Shown piece after piece: positions 16,703 through 24,218 of a stretch of DNA of 64,000 bases; within the stretch, counting starts at the first letter, position 1; each line of letters begins with the position of its first letter. The position numbers were made by a program, and so were the translations under genes. The notes under the pieces are model-generated. The model saw nothing but the letters and a program-made list of their open reading frames with translations, ran no database searches and had not been told where the DNA came from. Source of the DNA: Bacillota bacterium (GTDB lineage Bacteria; Bacillota; Sulfobacillia; Sulfobacillales; Sulfobacillaceae); assembly GCA_023511625.1 (NCBI GenBank), contig JAIMBD010000001.1, forward strand, positions 248,001 to 312,000, read 5' to 3'.

Positions 16703-17197
16703 TCAGCGGACCGACGGGAAGTCGGGGCCGCGGCTCGGGGCGAGGGCCAGCCCCGTTCCCATGGCCAGGGCGGCGGCCAGCCAGGTCAGGGCGGCTCCCC
16801 ATCCGTAGGCCGCCCCGAAGGGGCCGGGCGCCAAGATGGCCCCCGACTGGACCAAGGGGCTGAACCGATCGAACAGCGGCAGGCCCACTGCCCCGACGGC
16901 CACGGCCCACGCCGCGCCAAAACCAAGACCTTGCCCAAGCGGCGGCGCCGGTCGAAAACGCGCCAGCGTCTCGTAGAGGAACGCGGCCAAGTACCCGAGC
17001 CCGCCTTCCGCGACCCAGCCCAGCGCGATGGCCGCGCGCGGAGGGAGGGGGAACCAGGCGCCGAGCCACCAGGCCAAGTGGATGGGCGGAAGGCCCAAGC
17101 GGCGTCCCCAGACAAACGGCAAAAGATAGAGCCCTGTGGCCAGAAGGCCGCGCTCGACGCGCCGGATCCAATCCCTCCGTGCAGGCGACCGGGTCAT
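16703..17197 (-). CDS. polytopic membrane protein of unknown function
   Basis: 164 residues with a basic N-terminus (TRSPARRDWIRRVERG), about four transmembrane segments (LLATGLYLLPFVW, RAAIALGWVAEGGLGYLAAFLY, GAAWAVAVGAVGLPLF, AALTWLAAALAMGTGLAL) and a short charged tail. ATG 17197 follows GAAGGGGGCGCC on the minus strand. It converges on the lipoprotein gene with only five bases between stops. No family is recognised. Confidence 0.65.
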   Translation of the reverse strand: MTRSPARRDWIRRVERGLLATGLYLLPFVWGRRLGLPPIHLAWWLGAWFPLPPRAAIALGWVAEGGLGYLAAFLYETLARFRPAPPLGQGLGFGAAWAVAVGAVGLPLFDRFSPLVQSGAILAPGPFGAAYGWGAALTWLAAALAMGTGLALAPSRGPDFPSVR

Positions 17198-17255
17198 GGC
17201 GCCCCCCTTCCCTCATGGCGAGGCCTCACGTACCCCTACGCTCCAGCGGCTGCGG

Positions 17256-17675
17256 TTAGACCGGGCAGGCGTCGGGGTCGAGGGCGCGGAGATGGCGGAT
17301 CCAGAACGCTGCGGGCTCGCGGTCCCACGCCACCGTCCCGTGGCGGTGAAATCCCGGGCCATGGCGGTTGTGATGCCAGCACTCGAGTCCTCGAGCCCCC
17401 GGTTCCAATTTGAACACCACCCGTCCGGTGGCATCGACCCACTCCACGGCTTGATAGGCGAATCCTTGTCGGCGCCCTTGGCGGATGCGAGCGTCAAGGC
17501 CGGGCAAGACGAGCCGGTCGGGGCTCGGCACCCAATCCCACCACCGGCGCCAAAATCGCGTCTGGTAACGGCCTCGGCGAATCTCGTCGCGGTACGGCAT
17601 GGTCGTCGGCTCGCTTCCCCGCCCCTCGTCGGCAGGGGCGATGGCGTAAGGCCGCAATAGGCGGCGCGTGTACAA
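17256..17675 (-). CDS. basic protein of unknown function
   Basis: 139 residues, rich in Trp, Arg and His (FWRRWWDWVPSPDRLVL, LECWHHNRHGPGFHRHG). TTG 17675 has GGAAGG seven bases upstream; an ATG 25 codons later is an alternative. There is no signal peptide or membrane helix. No family is recognised. The frame lacks close relatives in my memory, so the call rests on the ribosome site and an uninterrupted frame. Confidence 0.5.
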   Translation of the reverse strand: MYTRRLLRPYAIAPADEGRGSEPTTMPYRDEIRRGRYQTRFWRRWWDWVPSPDRLVLPGLDARIRQGRRQGFAYQAVEWVDATGRVVFKLEPGARGLECWHHNRHGPGFHRHGTVAWDREPAAFWIRHLRALDPDACPV

Positions 17676-17785
17676 CCTCAGACCTTCCGAAGAGCGTTCT
17701 AATGGGTGGACTTTGGGGAGCTTCCGCCGCTAGGGGCCCGCTTGTCGCGCAGGCCGGCGGGCAAGCGTTATGCCATCGGCCGGCG

Positions 17786-17812
17786 GCCGGTGCGGTTAAA
17801 GACCGCACCGGC
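17786..17812. terminator. strong hairpin downstream of hsp20
   Basis: A perfect 11-base stem GCCGGTGCGGT/ACCGCACCGGC with a five-base loop TAAAG, 24 bases beyond the hsp20 stop on the minus strand. Very stable, but without a following T-run. Confidence 0.6.
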
Positions 17813-17835
17813 AGCGCCTGGCAGGCGTCGAACGA

Positions 17836-18264
17836 CTACTTGATGGGGATAGAGCGCGAGCGGCTGCCGCCGGGCTTCGGCAGGCGCAGCGTGAGCACGC
17901 CATCGGCCAGCGAGGCCTCGGCGCGTTCGGGGTCGACCTCGCTCGGCAGCACGACCTCGTAGTGGTAGGTGCCAAAGGTGCGGGTCCGCCGGCGCAGGAC
18001 GCCCACCCGTTCCCGCTCGCGCAATTCGGCGGTGACTACCAGGCGCTGGCCGCTTAAGTCGATGGTGATGTCTTGCTTCTTTACACCGGGCAGTTCGATC
18101 TCGATCAAAAAGGCGTCGTCGGTCTCTTCGATGTCGGCCGAAGGAACCAGTCCGTCGCCGCCCGTGGGCCAGTATCCACTGCCCTCGAGGACGTTCAGCA
18201 TCTCTTGGGACAGGCGCCGGAAGTTCTCCAGCGGATCCCAGCGGGTGATGGGCAGTCGCGGCAC
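17836..18264 (-). CDS. Hsp20-family small heat-shock protein
   Basis: A 142-residue alpha-crystallin-domain chaperone that would hold unfolded proteins in an ATP-independent way. The N-terminal arm contains WDPLENFRRLSQEML. The domain runs from about residue 40 (PSADIEETDDAFLIEIELPGV) through TIDLSGQRLVVTAELR to the typical strand region TYHYEVVLPSEVDPERAEASLADGVLTLRLPK, including the conserved A-x-x-x-n-GVL motif. The tail SRSIPIK contains the I-x-I motif for oligomer assembly. GTG 18264 follows AAAGGAGGG by seven bases. No CIRCE or HspR-type operator was seen upstream. Confidence 0.93.
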   Translation of the reverse strand: MPRLPITRWDPLENFRRLSQEMLNVLEGSGYWPTGGDGLVPSADIEETDDAFLIEIELPGVKKQDITIDLSGQRLVVTAELRERERVGVLRRRTRTFGTYHYEVVLPSEVDPERAEASLADGVLTLRLPKPGGSRSRSIPIK

Positions 18265-18451
18265 CGAAACTCCCTCCTTTGTGCGCGTCGCGCGATATGG
18301 GGGACAGGTTTTAAGCCAAAGCGCCGAGTGGTATCCAGGGGCCCTCCTGTCCATTACCAGTATATACCGCAACCGCCAAAGTCGGCGGGATGTACATAGT
18401 CGGGGCCGGCGCCGGGGAGGCTTCGAGAAAGAAAGGGGGCAGACGTGGCCC

Positions 18452-18613
18452 GTGACGCCGTTTCTCTGGGCCATGGCGATTCTGTTCGGAGTCGGGCTCT
18501 TGGCGTTTTTGGCCGTCATCCCCTGGGGGTATCGGCTGGACCGGCGGCGGCGGATTGACCCGTTGCCGACGGCAAGGCGGCAAGCCCGCCGCGTGCGGGG
18601 GAGACGGCGTTGA
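18452..18613 (+). CDS. short single-helix protein coupled to SQR-like gene
   Basis: About 53 residues: one transmembrane helix (WAMAILFGVGLLAFLAVIPW) followed by a strongly basic tail (RLDRRRRIDPLPTARRQARRVRGRRR). GTG 18452 is assumed; the ATG six codons later is possible. Its TGA stop overlaps the TTG start of the flavoprotein (TTGA), which implies translational coupling. It may serve as a membrane anchor or assembly partner, which is inference. Confidence 0.5.
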   Translation: MTPFLWAMAILFGVGLLAFLAVIPWGYRLDRRRRIDPLPTARRQARRVRGRRR

Positions 18614-19791
18614 ACGCTCATCCCCTGCGGGTGGTGGTGCTGGGTTCGCGCTTTGGAGGCCTTGCGGTCTTGGTGTGGCTTCGTCGGCGACTGGGCTCTG
18701 GCGTGGCCGTCACGGTGGTGGAGCAATTCGCCGAGATGGTCTTCCGCCCGGGCCTGGTGGTGGCAGGAGCCGGGGATGCGGACGCGGTGGCCCGATGGCG
18801 ATTTCCCTTGGCGGCGGTCTGGCGGCGGCTCGGCGTCGCGGGGATTCACGACACGGCAGTGGCCATTGACCCGGAACGGCGCCGCGTGGAGCTGGCTTCA
18901 CACCCGCCGCTCACCTACGACGTCCTCTTCTTGGCGACGGGGGTCGATGCGGCCTGGGAGCACATTTCTGGCCTCGGGCCAGACCGGGGCGGCGTGTGCG
19001 AGATGCCTTTGGCCTATCGCAGCGCGTGGCGGTTAAGGGCGTGGAGCGGCGGCACCTTGGTCTTCGCGGCAGGCCCCCTCGTGACCGATGACGCGGGGAC
19101 GCCGCGGGCGGGGTGCGAGTGCCCCTTGGTGGAGACGGCTCTACTCTGCGACGCTGCCTTCCGGCGCCGCGGGGTGCGGCGGCGCACGCGGATGGTCGTG
19201 GTCACGGCGGCCCGGGCGCTCGGGGAAGAAGGCGGGCCCCAGGGCCAAGCCGCCTTGCTGCGGCGCTTGCGCGAGTGCGCCATCGAGGTGGTGGCCGGAG
19301 CGCGGTTTTTGCGCGTCACCGGGCGGCGCCTGGAGCTTGAGGGGGGCGTGGTGCTGCCGACCGACGCCCAGATCTGGACGCCCCCCTATGCCGGCTCTGC
19401 ACTGGCTCGCCGCTCTGGTCTTGCCGATGGGGCCGGCTTCGTCCCGGTCACGGAATTCGGGCGGCATCGGCGCTGGGAGGACGTCTATGCCGTCGGCGAC
19501 GTCGCCGCCCAGCCGGGGCCCAAAAGTGCCCACGCCGCCATGGTCCAAGCCCGGGTGGCAGTCGGCCACTTGGCGGCCAGGCTCGGGCGGGGACGGCTGC
19601 CGGATCCTTACCGGCCCCTGACGCTGTGGGCGATGGAGACCGGCTTCGGGCAGGGGCTTTGGGTGGTCTCTGACGTCTTTTGGGGCGGCCGCCGGCAATG
19701 GGTGGCCGAAGGGCGGTGGCCCTGGCTCGTCAAGCAGGGCTTTAACCGAGCCTATCGGCGTTGGCAGGGATGCCTTCCGGTCATGCCGTAG
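18610..19791 (+). CDS. FAD/NAD(P) oxidoreductase, SQR/NDH-2-like
   Basis: A 393-residue two-dinucleotide-fold flavoprotein. The N-terminal FAD motif is VVVLGSRFGGL, lacking the first glycine pair of the GxGxxG consensus. TYDVLFLATGV and EDVYAVGDVAA (FAD ribityl Asp) are typical of sulfide:quinone reductases and type II NADH dehydrogenases. C130, the pair C169/C171 (GCECPL) and C388 sit near the positions of the three catalytic cysteines of sulfide:quinone oxidoreductase, which favours that branch. It would be a peripheral membrane enzyme passing electrons to quinone. TTG 18610 follows GGGGGAGA. It is convergent with, and overlaps by 11 bases, the methyltransferase gene. Confidence 0.82.
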   Translation: MNAHPLRVVVLGSRFGGLAVLVWLRRRLGSGVAVTVVEQFAEMVFRPGLVVAGAGDADAVARWRFPLAAVWRRLGVAGIHDTAVAIDPERRRVELASHPPLTYDVLFLATGVDAAWEHISGLGPDRGGVCEMPLAYRSAWRLRAWSGGTLVFAAGPLVTDDAGTPRAGCECPLVETALLCDAAFRRRGVRRRTRMVVVTAARALGEEGGPQGQAALLRRLRECAIEVVAGARFLRVTGRRLELEGGVVLPTDAQIWTPPYAGSALARRSGLADGAGFVPVTEFGRHRRWEDVYAVGDVAAQPGPKSAHAAMVQARVAVGHLAARLGRGRLPDPYRPLTLWAMETGFGQGLWVVSDVFWGGRRQWVAEGRWPWLVKQGFNRAYRRWQGCLPVMP

Positions 19792-20497
19792 GGGCTTTGC
19801 GGGCAGCGAGCAAGAGGATGACCTCGGTGGGGCGGCTGTGGGCCTCGGGCGGGGCAAACCCCGCCCGCCGCAGCCACTCGGGCAGGTCGCTGGGATTCCA
19901 GCGGCGATGGCTTTCCGACAGCCACCGGTAGGGAGGAATGCGGTTGGGGAAGGGCCAGTCGCGCGTCAGCCAGAGGCGGCCGAGCAGGGGCAAAAGGCCG
20001 TGGAAGTAGGCGCGAAACCCGATGCCGCGCCACCCGGTGGGGGTATGAGTCTCCAAGAGGACGAGATGGCCGCCCGGGCGGAGGACTCGGGCCGCGGCGC
20101 GCAGATAGCCCACCGGGTCGGCGAGGTCGCGCAGGACGAAGGTGGTGGTCAGCACTTCGCACTCGGCCGGATGGGCCAGGGCATACGCCTCCAGCGTGGT
20201 CCGGTGCCAATCCCCGGGCGCGTGGCCGGCCATCTCGGCCATGCCCGAAGAGGGTTCCACGGCCACCAGGCGGCACTGTGGCAGGCGGCGGGCAAGCTCC
20301 CGGAGCAGCACGCCCGTGCCCGCCCCGGCGTCGACCAACACCGTGGGGTTCAGTGCCGCCGCCACCGCGGCCGTGCGCGCCATCCACCGTCGGTAGCGGC
20401 CCCAGGAGACGGTGGCGGTCTGGCGCTCGTAACGGGGCGCCATCCAGTCGAAAGTCGGCGTCAATGGCGAGGTGTCTAGGGCTTGACTCCGCTCCAT
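19781..20497 (-). CDS. UbiE/MenG-like class I methyltransferase
   Basis: A 238-residue SAM-dependent methyltransferase. Motif I is VLVDAGAGTGVLLREL, motif II VAVEPSSGMAEMA, and the post-I region TTTFVLRDLADPVGYLRAAARVLRPGGHLVLLETH closely follows the UbiE/MenG pattern. It could methylate demethylmenaquinone or another small molecule; the C-terminus diverges from true MenG. ATG 20497 has AAAGGAG twelve bases upstream. Its start overlaps the end of the FMN glutamate-synthase-like gene by 22 bases, making it the last gene of the germination operon. Confidence 0.85.
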   Translation of the reverse strand: MERSQALDTSPLTPTFDWMAPRYERQTATVSWGRYRRWMARTAAVAAALNPTVLVDAGAGTGVLLRELARRLPQCRLVAVEPSSGMAEMAGHAPGDWHRTTLEAYALAHPAECEVLTTTFVLRDLADPVGYLRAAARVLRPGGHLVLLETHTPTGWRGIGFRAYFHGLLPLLGRLWLTRDWPFPNRIPPYRWLSESHRRWNPSDLPEWLRRAGFAPPEAHSRPTEVILLLAARKAPTA

Positions 20498-21981
20498 GGC
20501 GTAGCTTCGCTCCTTTGGGCCCGGCCTGGTAGGGGGGAACCCTCCGCGTAGGCGAGGCGCTCGAGGTGCTGTCTTAGGATTCGGTTGAGGCGGTCGTATT
20601 CTGCAACCAATTGCCCGAGTTTATCCGCCGGCCCGTAAGGCGGGGCGGCGGCCAGGGAGGCGATGCCAAGGGCCTTGGCCACCTTTGGGTCTTCCGCCCG
20701 CAGGTGGTTGGGACCCAGCTGGTCCGGGCGCTCCAACCCCAGGGCGGCGAGGATGGTGGTAAGCTCCTCGGCGGTGGCGCAGAACCAGCGAAAGGCGTGT
20801 TCGGTGGCCTGGTTTATGTCGAGCGTCTGCTGCCCCCGAGGGCGAGCCAAGATGAGCGCCGTCGGCGGCTCGGGCGCGTGGCGCGCCACTTGGTTGTGGG
20901 TCAAGGCCAGGAGCAACACCGAGCCCACCGCCACGGCGTCGGCCCCCAACGCCAACAGGATGGCGATGTCGGCGGCATCTCGAACCCCTCCTGAGGCGAC
21001 GAGGGACAGGCGGCCGACAAGGCCGGCGCGCGCCCGCCAGCGGGCGGCGCGAGCCACGGCGAGGACTGTGGGCAGGCCGAAGCGGTCGCTCAGTACCGCG
21101 GGACTTCCGGCGCTTCCCGCCTCGCGCCCGTCGATGGTGACGACGTCGACCCCGAGGCCCGCCAGGACCTCGAGGTCCTCCTCCAGGTGGTCGCTGGCGG
21201 CGATCTTCACTCCTACCGGAACCTCGGGGTTGAGCGCCCGGATATGTCGGAGGGTTTGGGCGAGAGCCCCGTGCGCGGGCCGCAGGCGGGCCCGGCGCAC
21301 CCCTGCGGGCAAGGCCCGGGCCACCCGCCCTTCGAGGGAGGGCGCCGGTTTGGCGATGCCGACTCCGCCCTCGGAACCCTGGCTCCACTGGATCTCCACC
21401 ATGTCGGCGAGGCGCACCACCGCCGCCTGATGGGCCCAGGGCCCGCGACTCCACTGCAACACCCATCGCCAGGCGGCAGCGCGCTCCTCCGGGAGGTAAG
21501 GCCCTTCCCCGGAGACCACGGCAGTGCCGGCGAGCGCGGCCGCCTGGGCCAGGGCCACCTTGGCCTCGGCCTGAAGCCCGATCCCCCAGCCCATAGGCGC
21601 GACCAGCACCGGCAGGCGCAAGGTAAGGGGCCGGGCTGCCCGGGGCCCGAGGGTGGTGGCAAGCACGTCGGGGTCGGGGCGGGGGCGAGGCGGCGGCCGG
21701 AGCGTGGCGGGGTCAAACCCGATGCGGTCGAACCAGGGCCGAGCCTCCGGGGAGCCCATGGGGTGTTCGGCGGCGGCACCGCGCTGGGCCCGTTGCAGGG
21801 TAAGGAGCAGGTCGGGCAGAGACATGGCGTCTAACGTAAACAGCGCCTCCGTCCAGGTGTTCTCGGGCGGATCCCCGAGGCGCCGCTCCTCGCGGGCCAA
21901 CATCCTCCGCACGCCGGCCGCAAACAGCCCGCCCCCGGTGCCGGCGGCCACGAGTGCCGCCAGCGGTAACCACGGGCTCAC
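20476..21981 (-). CDS. FMN-binding glutamate-synthase-like protein
   Basis: About 501 residues with an N-terminal hydrophobic helix (WLPLAALVAAGTGGGLFAAGV) and the central alpha/beta-barrel domain of the glutamate synthase large subunit: VLVAPMGWG, AVVSGEGPYLPEE, ALNPEVPVGVKIAA, VDVVTIDGREAGSAGSP, LVASGGVRDAADIAILLALGADAVAVGSVLL. It lacks the amidotransferase and GXGXG domains, like stand-alone FMN paralogs of unknown function. GTG 21981 overlaps the gerB stop as GTGA, with GGAGG nine bases upstream; a start at 22017 is less likely. Its place inside a spore-germination operon suggests a spore membrane role, which is inference. Confidence 0.85.
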   Translation of the reverse strand: MSPWLPLAALVAAGTGGGLFAAGVRRMLAREERRLGDPPENTWTEALFTLDAMSLPDLLLTLQRAQRGAAAEHPMGSPEARPWFDRIGFDPATLRPPPRPRPDPDVLATTLGPRAARPLTLRLPVLVAPMGWGIGLQAEAKVALAQAAALAGTAVVSGEGPYLPEERAAAWRWVLQWSRGPWAHQAAVVRLADMVEIQWSQGSEGGVGIAKPAPSLEGRVARALPAGVRRARLRPAHGALAQTLRHIRALNPEVPVGVKIAASDHLEEDLEVLAGLGVDVVTIDGREAGSAGSPAVLSDRFGLPTVLAVARAARWRARAGLVGRLSLVASGGVRDAADIAILLALGADAVAVGSVLLLALTHNQVARHAPEPPTALILARPRGQQTLDINQATEHAFRWFCATAEELTTILAALGLERPDQLGPNHLRAEDPKVAKALGIASLAAAPPYGPADKLGQLVAEYDRLNRILRQHLERLAYAEGSPLPGRAQRSEATPWSGVKP

Positions 21982-23096
21982 GGCGCCGGCCTCCGGCGCG
22001 GGGGAAAGAGGAGCCACCGGATAAGCGAGGCCACGGTGAGGAGTGCCACCCAGGCCAAGTCATAGGGGTTGATGACGCTGAAGATGAGCTGGTGGGCGGC
22101 GACGTCCGAGGGGATGGCGAGGGAGACTCCCCATACGGCGATGCCCATTGCGGCCACCAAGGCCGGGCGGCCCTCGGGGCGCCAGCGGAAAGCCATCTGC
22201 AGGTTCCAGGTGGCGCAGAAGAGGTGGACCGTCTGGTAGAGGACCATGGCCACCGTCCAGGTGATGACGATGAAGGCGCCGAGGCCCTTGACGAAGAAGC
22301 TGCGCACGGTGATGAGAGAAAAGACGTAGATGATGGGCCAGCGCAGCTCGGCCACTGCCGCCGGCCCTAAGGTGGAGACCACCACCACGTACAGGACCAG
22401 GAGCATGAAGCCCTGAAAGGCGATGGCGTACAGCGCGAGCGGGGCCGTCTGGGCCTGGCCGCGATGGCGGACGTGGGCGGAGAGGGTCATGGTCACGCCG
22501 CCGTTGACGTAGAGAAACCAGGTGCCGAGGGCCGCACGGCCGATGGGGGCGACGTACAGGGTGGGCGCGGGGAGAGCGGCTCGCCAATGGTGGGTGTTGG
22601 GAAGGCCCGAGGCGATGACCACGGCCACGGAGAGGATGACCAAAGGAAACCAGAACTGCACGTTGCGGGCCACGCCGCTGAGCGACTTGGCCGCGATCCA
22701 CCCCGCCATGGCCATCAGGCACAAGGTGGTGAACCAAGCGGGCGTAAAGGGGTAGTAGAACTCTTTGAGCATGTCGCCGTACAGCGAGAGCAGGCAGCCG
22801 TCGAGCGCAAGACACCAAGCCATGGTGCCCCCAAGGCCGAGGATCATGCCGGCCTTGCCCCAGGTCCGGGCCAGCACCTGGGCCAAGGTGGCGGCGCGGG
22901 TGCGCGCGCCCCACAAGGTCTGCAGCCAGGACAGGCCCATGGCCGCGGCGGTGGTGAGGAGCAGGCCCCACAGGGCGTCGGCGCCGCCGGCCCGGACGAG
23001 GTAGGCCGGCCAGAGGTAGACGCCGCCCGCCACCACCGAGATGGCCACCATCATGAGGTACTGACCTGGGCTGATGGGTTCGGCCGGGGCCCTCAT
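21978..23096 (-). CDS. gerB: germinant receptor B subunit (GerAB-type permease)
   Basis: A 372-residue integral membrane protein of the spore-germination permease family (amino-acid permease fold), with about ten helices. The start ISPGQYLMMVAISVVAGGVYLWP matches the conserved first helix of GerAB/GerBB/GerKB. It is thought to recognise the germinant in the spore inner membrane together with subunits A and C. ATG 23096 overlaps the gerC stop (ATGA). The order A, C, B here matches the gerK arrangement of Bacillus rather than the gerA order. Confidence 0.92.
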   Translation of the reverse strand: MRAPAEPISPGQYLMMVAISVVAGGVYLWPAYLVRAGGADALWGLLLTTAAAMGLSWLQTLWGARTRAATLAQVLARTWGKAGMILGLGGTMAWCLALDGCLLSLYGDMLKEFYYPFTPAWFTTLCLMAMAGWIAAKSLSGVARNVQFWFPLVILSVAVVIASGLPNTHHWRAALPAPTLYVAPIGRAALGTWFLYVNGGVTMTLSAHVRHRGQAQTAPLALYAIAFQGFMLLVLYVVVVSTLGPAAVAELRWPIIYVFSLITVRSFFVKGLGAFIVITWTVAMVLYQTVHLFCATWNLQMAFRWRPEGRPALVAAMGIAVWGVSLAIPSDVAAHQLIFSVINPYDLAWVALLTVASLIRWLLFPPRRRPAP

Positions 23097-24190
23097 CCGC
23101 CGACCCCCACGTCGCGCAGGTCCACGCGCACGGCGATATGGGCTTGGATGGGAAGGTGGGTGAAGGCGGGGGAGTAGGCCAAGGGCGAGATCCCCATCTC
23201 CTGCCAGAAGAGGGTGCGGGCGTAGCCAAAGGGGTCGGTGTGGGTGCGGTTGGCCTCGCTGATGGCCGCCTCGCAGTCCTGCCAGACCGACCGTTCGACG
23301 AGACGCCGCAGCTGGTTGAGCCGGGGTTGGGTCAGGGGCACGCCTGAGGGCCAGGAGGCCAGAATGCCGTGAACGACCACCAGGCTCGACACCCCTACGC
23401 TGTGGGGCAGGCGACGGATTTGCGTGAAGGTCTCGCCGCGCATCTGGCCCACGTCGACGTATCCCCAGGGGGTGCCCAGATGTACCGCCTCCTTGGATAC
23501 GCGGCCGGTGAGATACGCCCAACCCAGGGTTTCGGGGCGCGTCCAGATGGTGGGAGGACCGTGGTCGCCGTAGACCGCGATGCGGTCGATGCGGGTGCGC
23601 GTGGAGGCCACCGGCACCACCGGCGAGATGCCGGGCGTCACGAAGTTGGCCCACACCTGCCAGAAGTAGCGGCCCAAAAACGCCGGTTGGCACTGCTGGC
23701 AGTCAAAGTAGCGGGTGATGTAGATGGAGGGGATGGCCTCTTGGGGCGTGACCTCTACCAAAGGCACCAAGGGGGGCCGGCCGAGGAGGACCCAGAAGCT
23801 TTTCGGGATCTGGCCCTGGCGGTTCAGCGAGGCCACGAGCCGGCGCACGCGCGCCACCGGCATGGTGTTGGCCCAGATCACCACCTCCAGCTGGCCGAGG
23901 TAAAGGTCGCGGGCCAACTTTTGCTGGACGCGGACGAAGGCCTTGGCCAAAGACGGTGCCTCCACGGCGACTGCGTACAGTTGCTCGCGCGGCGGCAGCG
24001 ACGACAGCGAGCTGACCGTCACGGTGGTGTTGGGAAAGATGAAGTTCCACAGGTACTCGCCGGGGCGGTTGGTGGGCGAGACCTCCATGATGAGGGCACT
24101 GGCCCGATTGGTGAACGATTCCTGGTCCCAGCAGCCGGTCAGGACCAAGCTTAGCGTCATCAGCAGCGCCATCCAGCCTCGCCGTCGCAA
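23093..24190 (-). CDS. gerC: germinant receptor C subunit, lipoprotein (Ger(x)C)
   Basis: A 365-residue lipoprotein. The signal GWMALLMTLSLVLTGCWDQ has a lipobox LTGC with the lipidated Cys at about residue 20, followed by the WDQ that nearly all Ger(x)C proteins carry. Later conserved pieces are LYLGQLEVVIWANTM and the C-terminal domain near QDCEAAISEANRTHTDPFGYARTLFWQEM. It anchors to the outer face of the spore inner membrane as part of the receptor. TTG 24190 follows AAGGGGGAG by five bases and lies 28 bases after gerA. Confidence 0.93.
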   Translation of the reverse strand: MRRRGWMALLMTLSLVLTGCWDQESFTNRASALIMEVSPTNRPGEYLWNFIFPNTTVTVSSLSSLPPREQLYAVAVEAPSLAKAFVRVQQKLARDLYLGQLEVVIWANTMPVARVRRLVASLNRQGQIPKSFWVLLGRPPLVPLVEVTPQEAIPSIYITRYFDCQQCQPAFLGRYFWQVWANFVTPGISPVVPVASTRTRIDRIAVYGDHGPPTIWTRPETLGWAYLTGRVSKEAVHLGTPWGYVDVGQMRGETFTQIRRLPHSVGVSSLVVVHGILASWPSGVPLTQPRLNQLRRLVERSVWQDCEAAISEANRTHTDPFGYARTLFWQEMGISPLAYSPAFTHLPIQAHIAVRVDLRDVGVGG

Positions 24191-24218
24191 TCGCGCTCCC
24201 CCTTCTCTGGCGGCCGCC

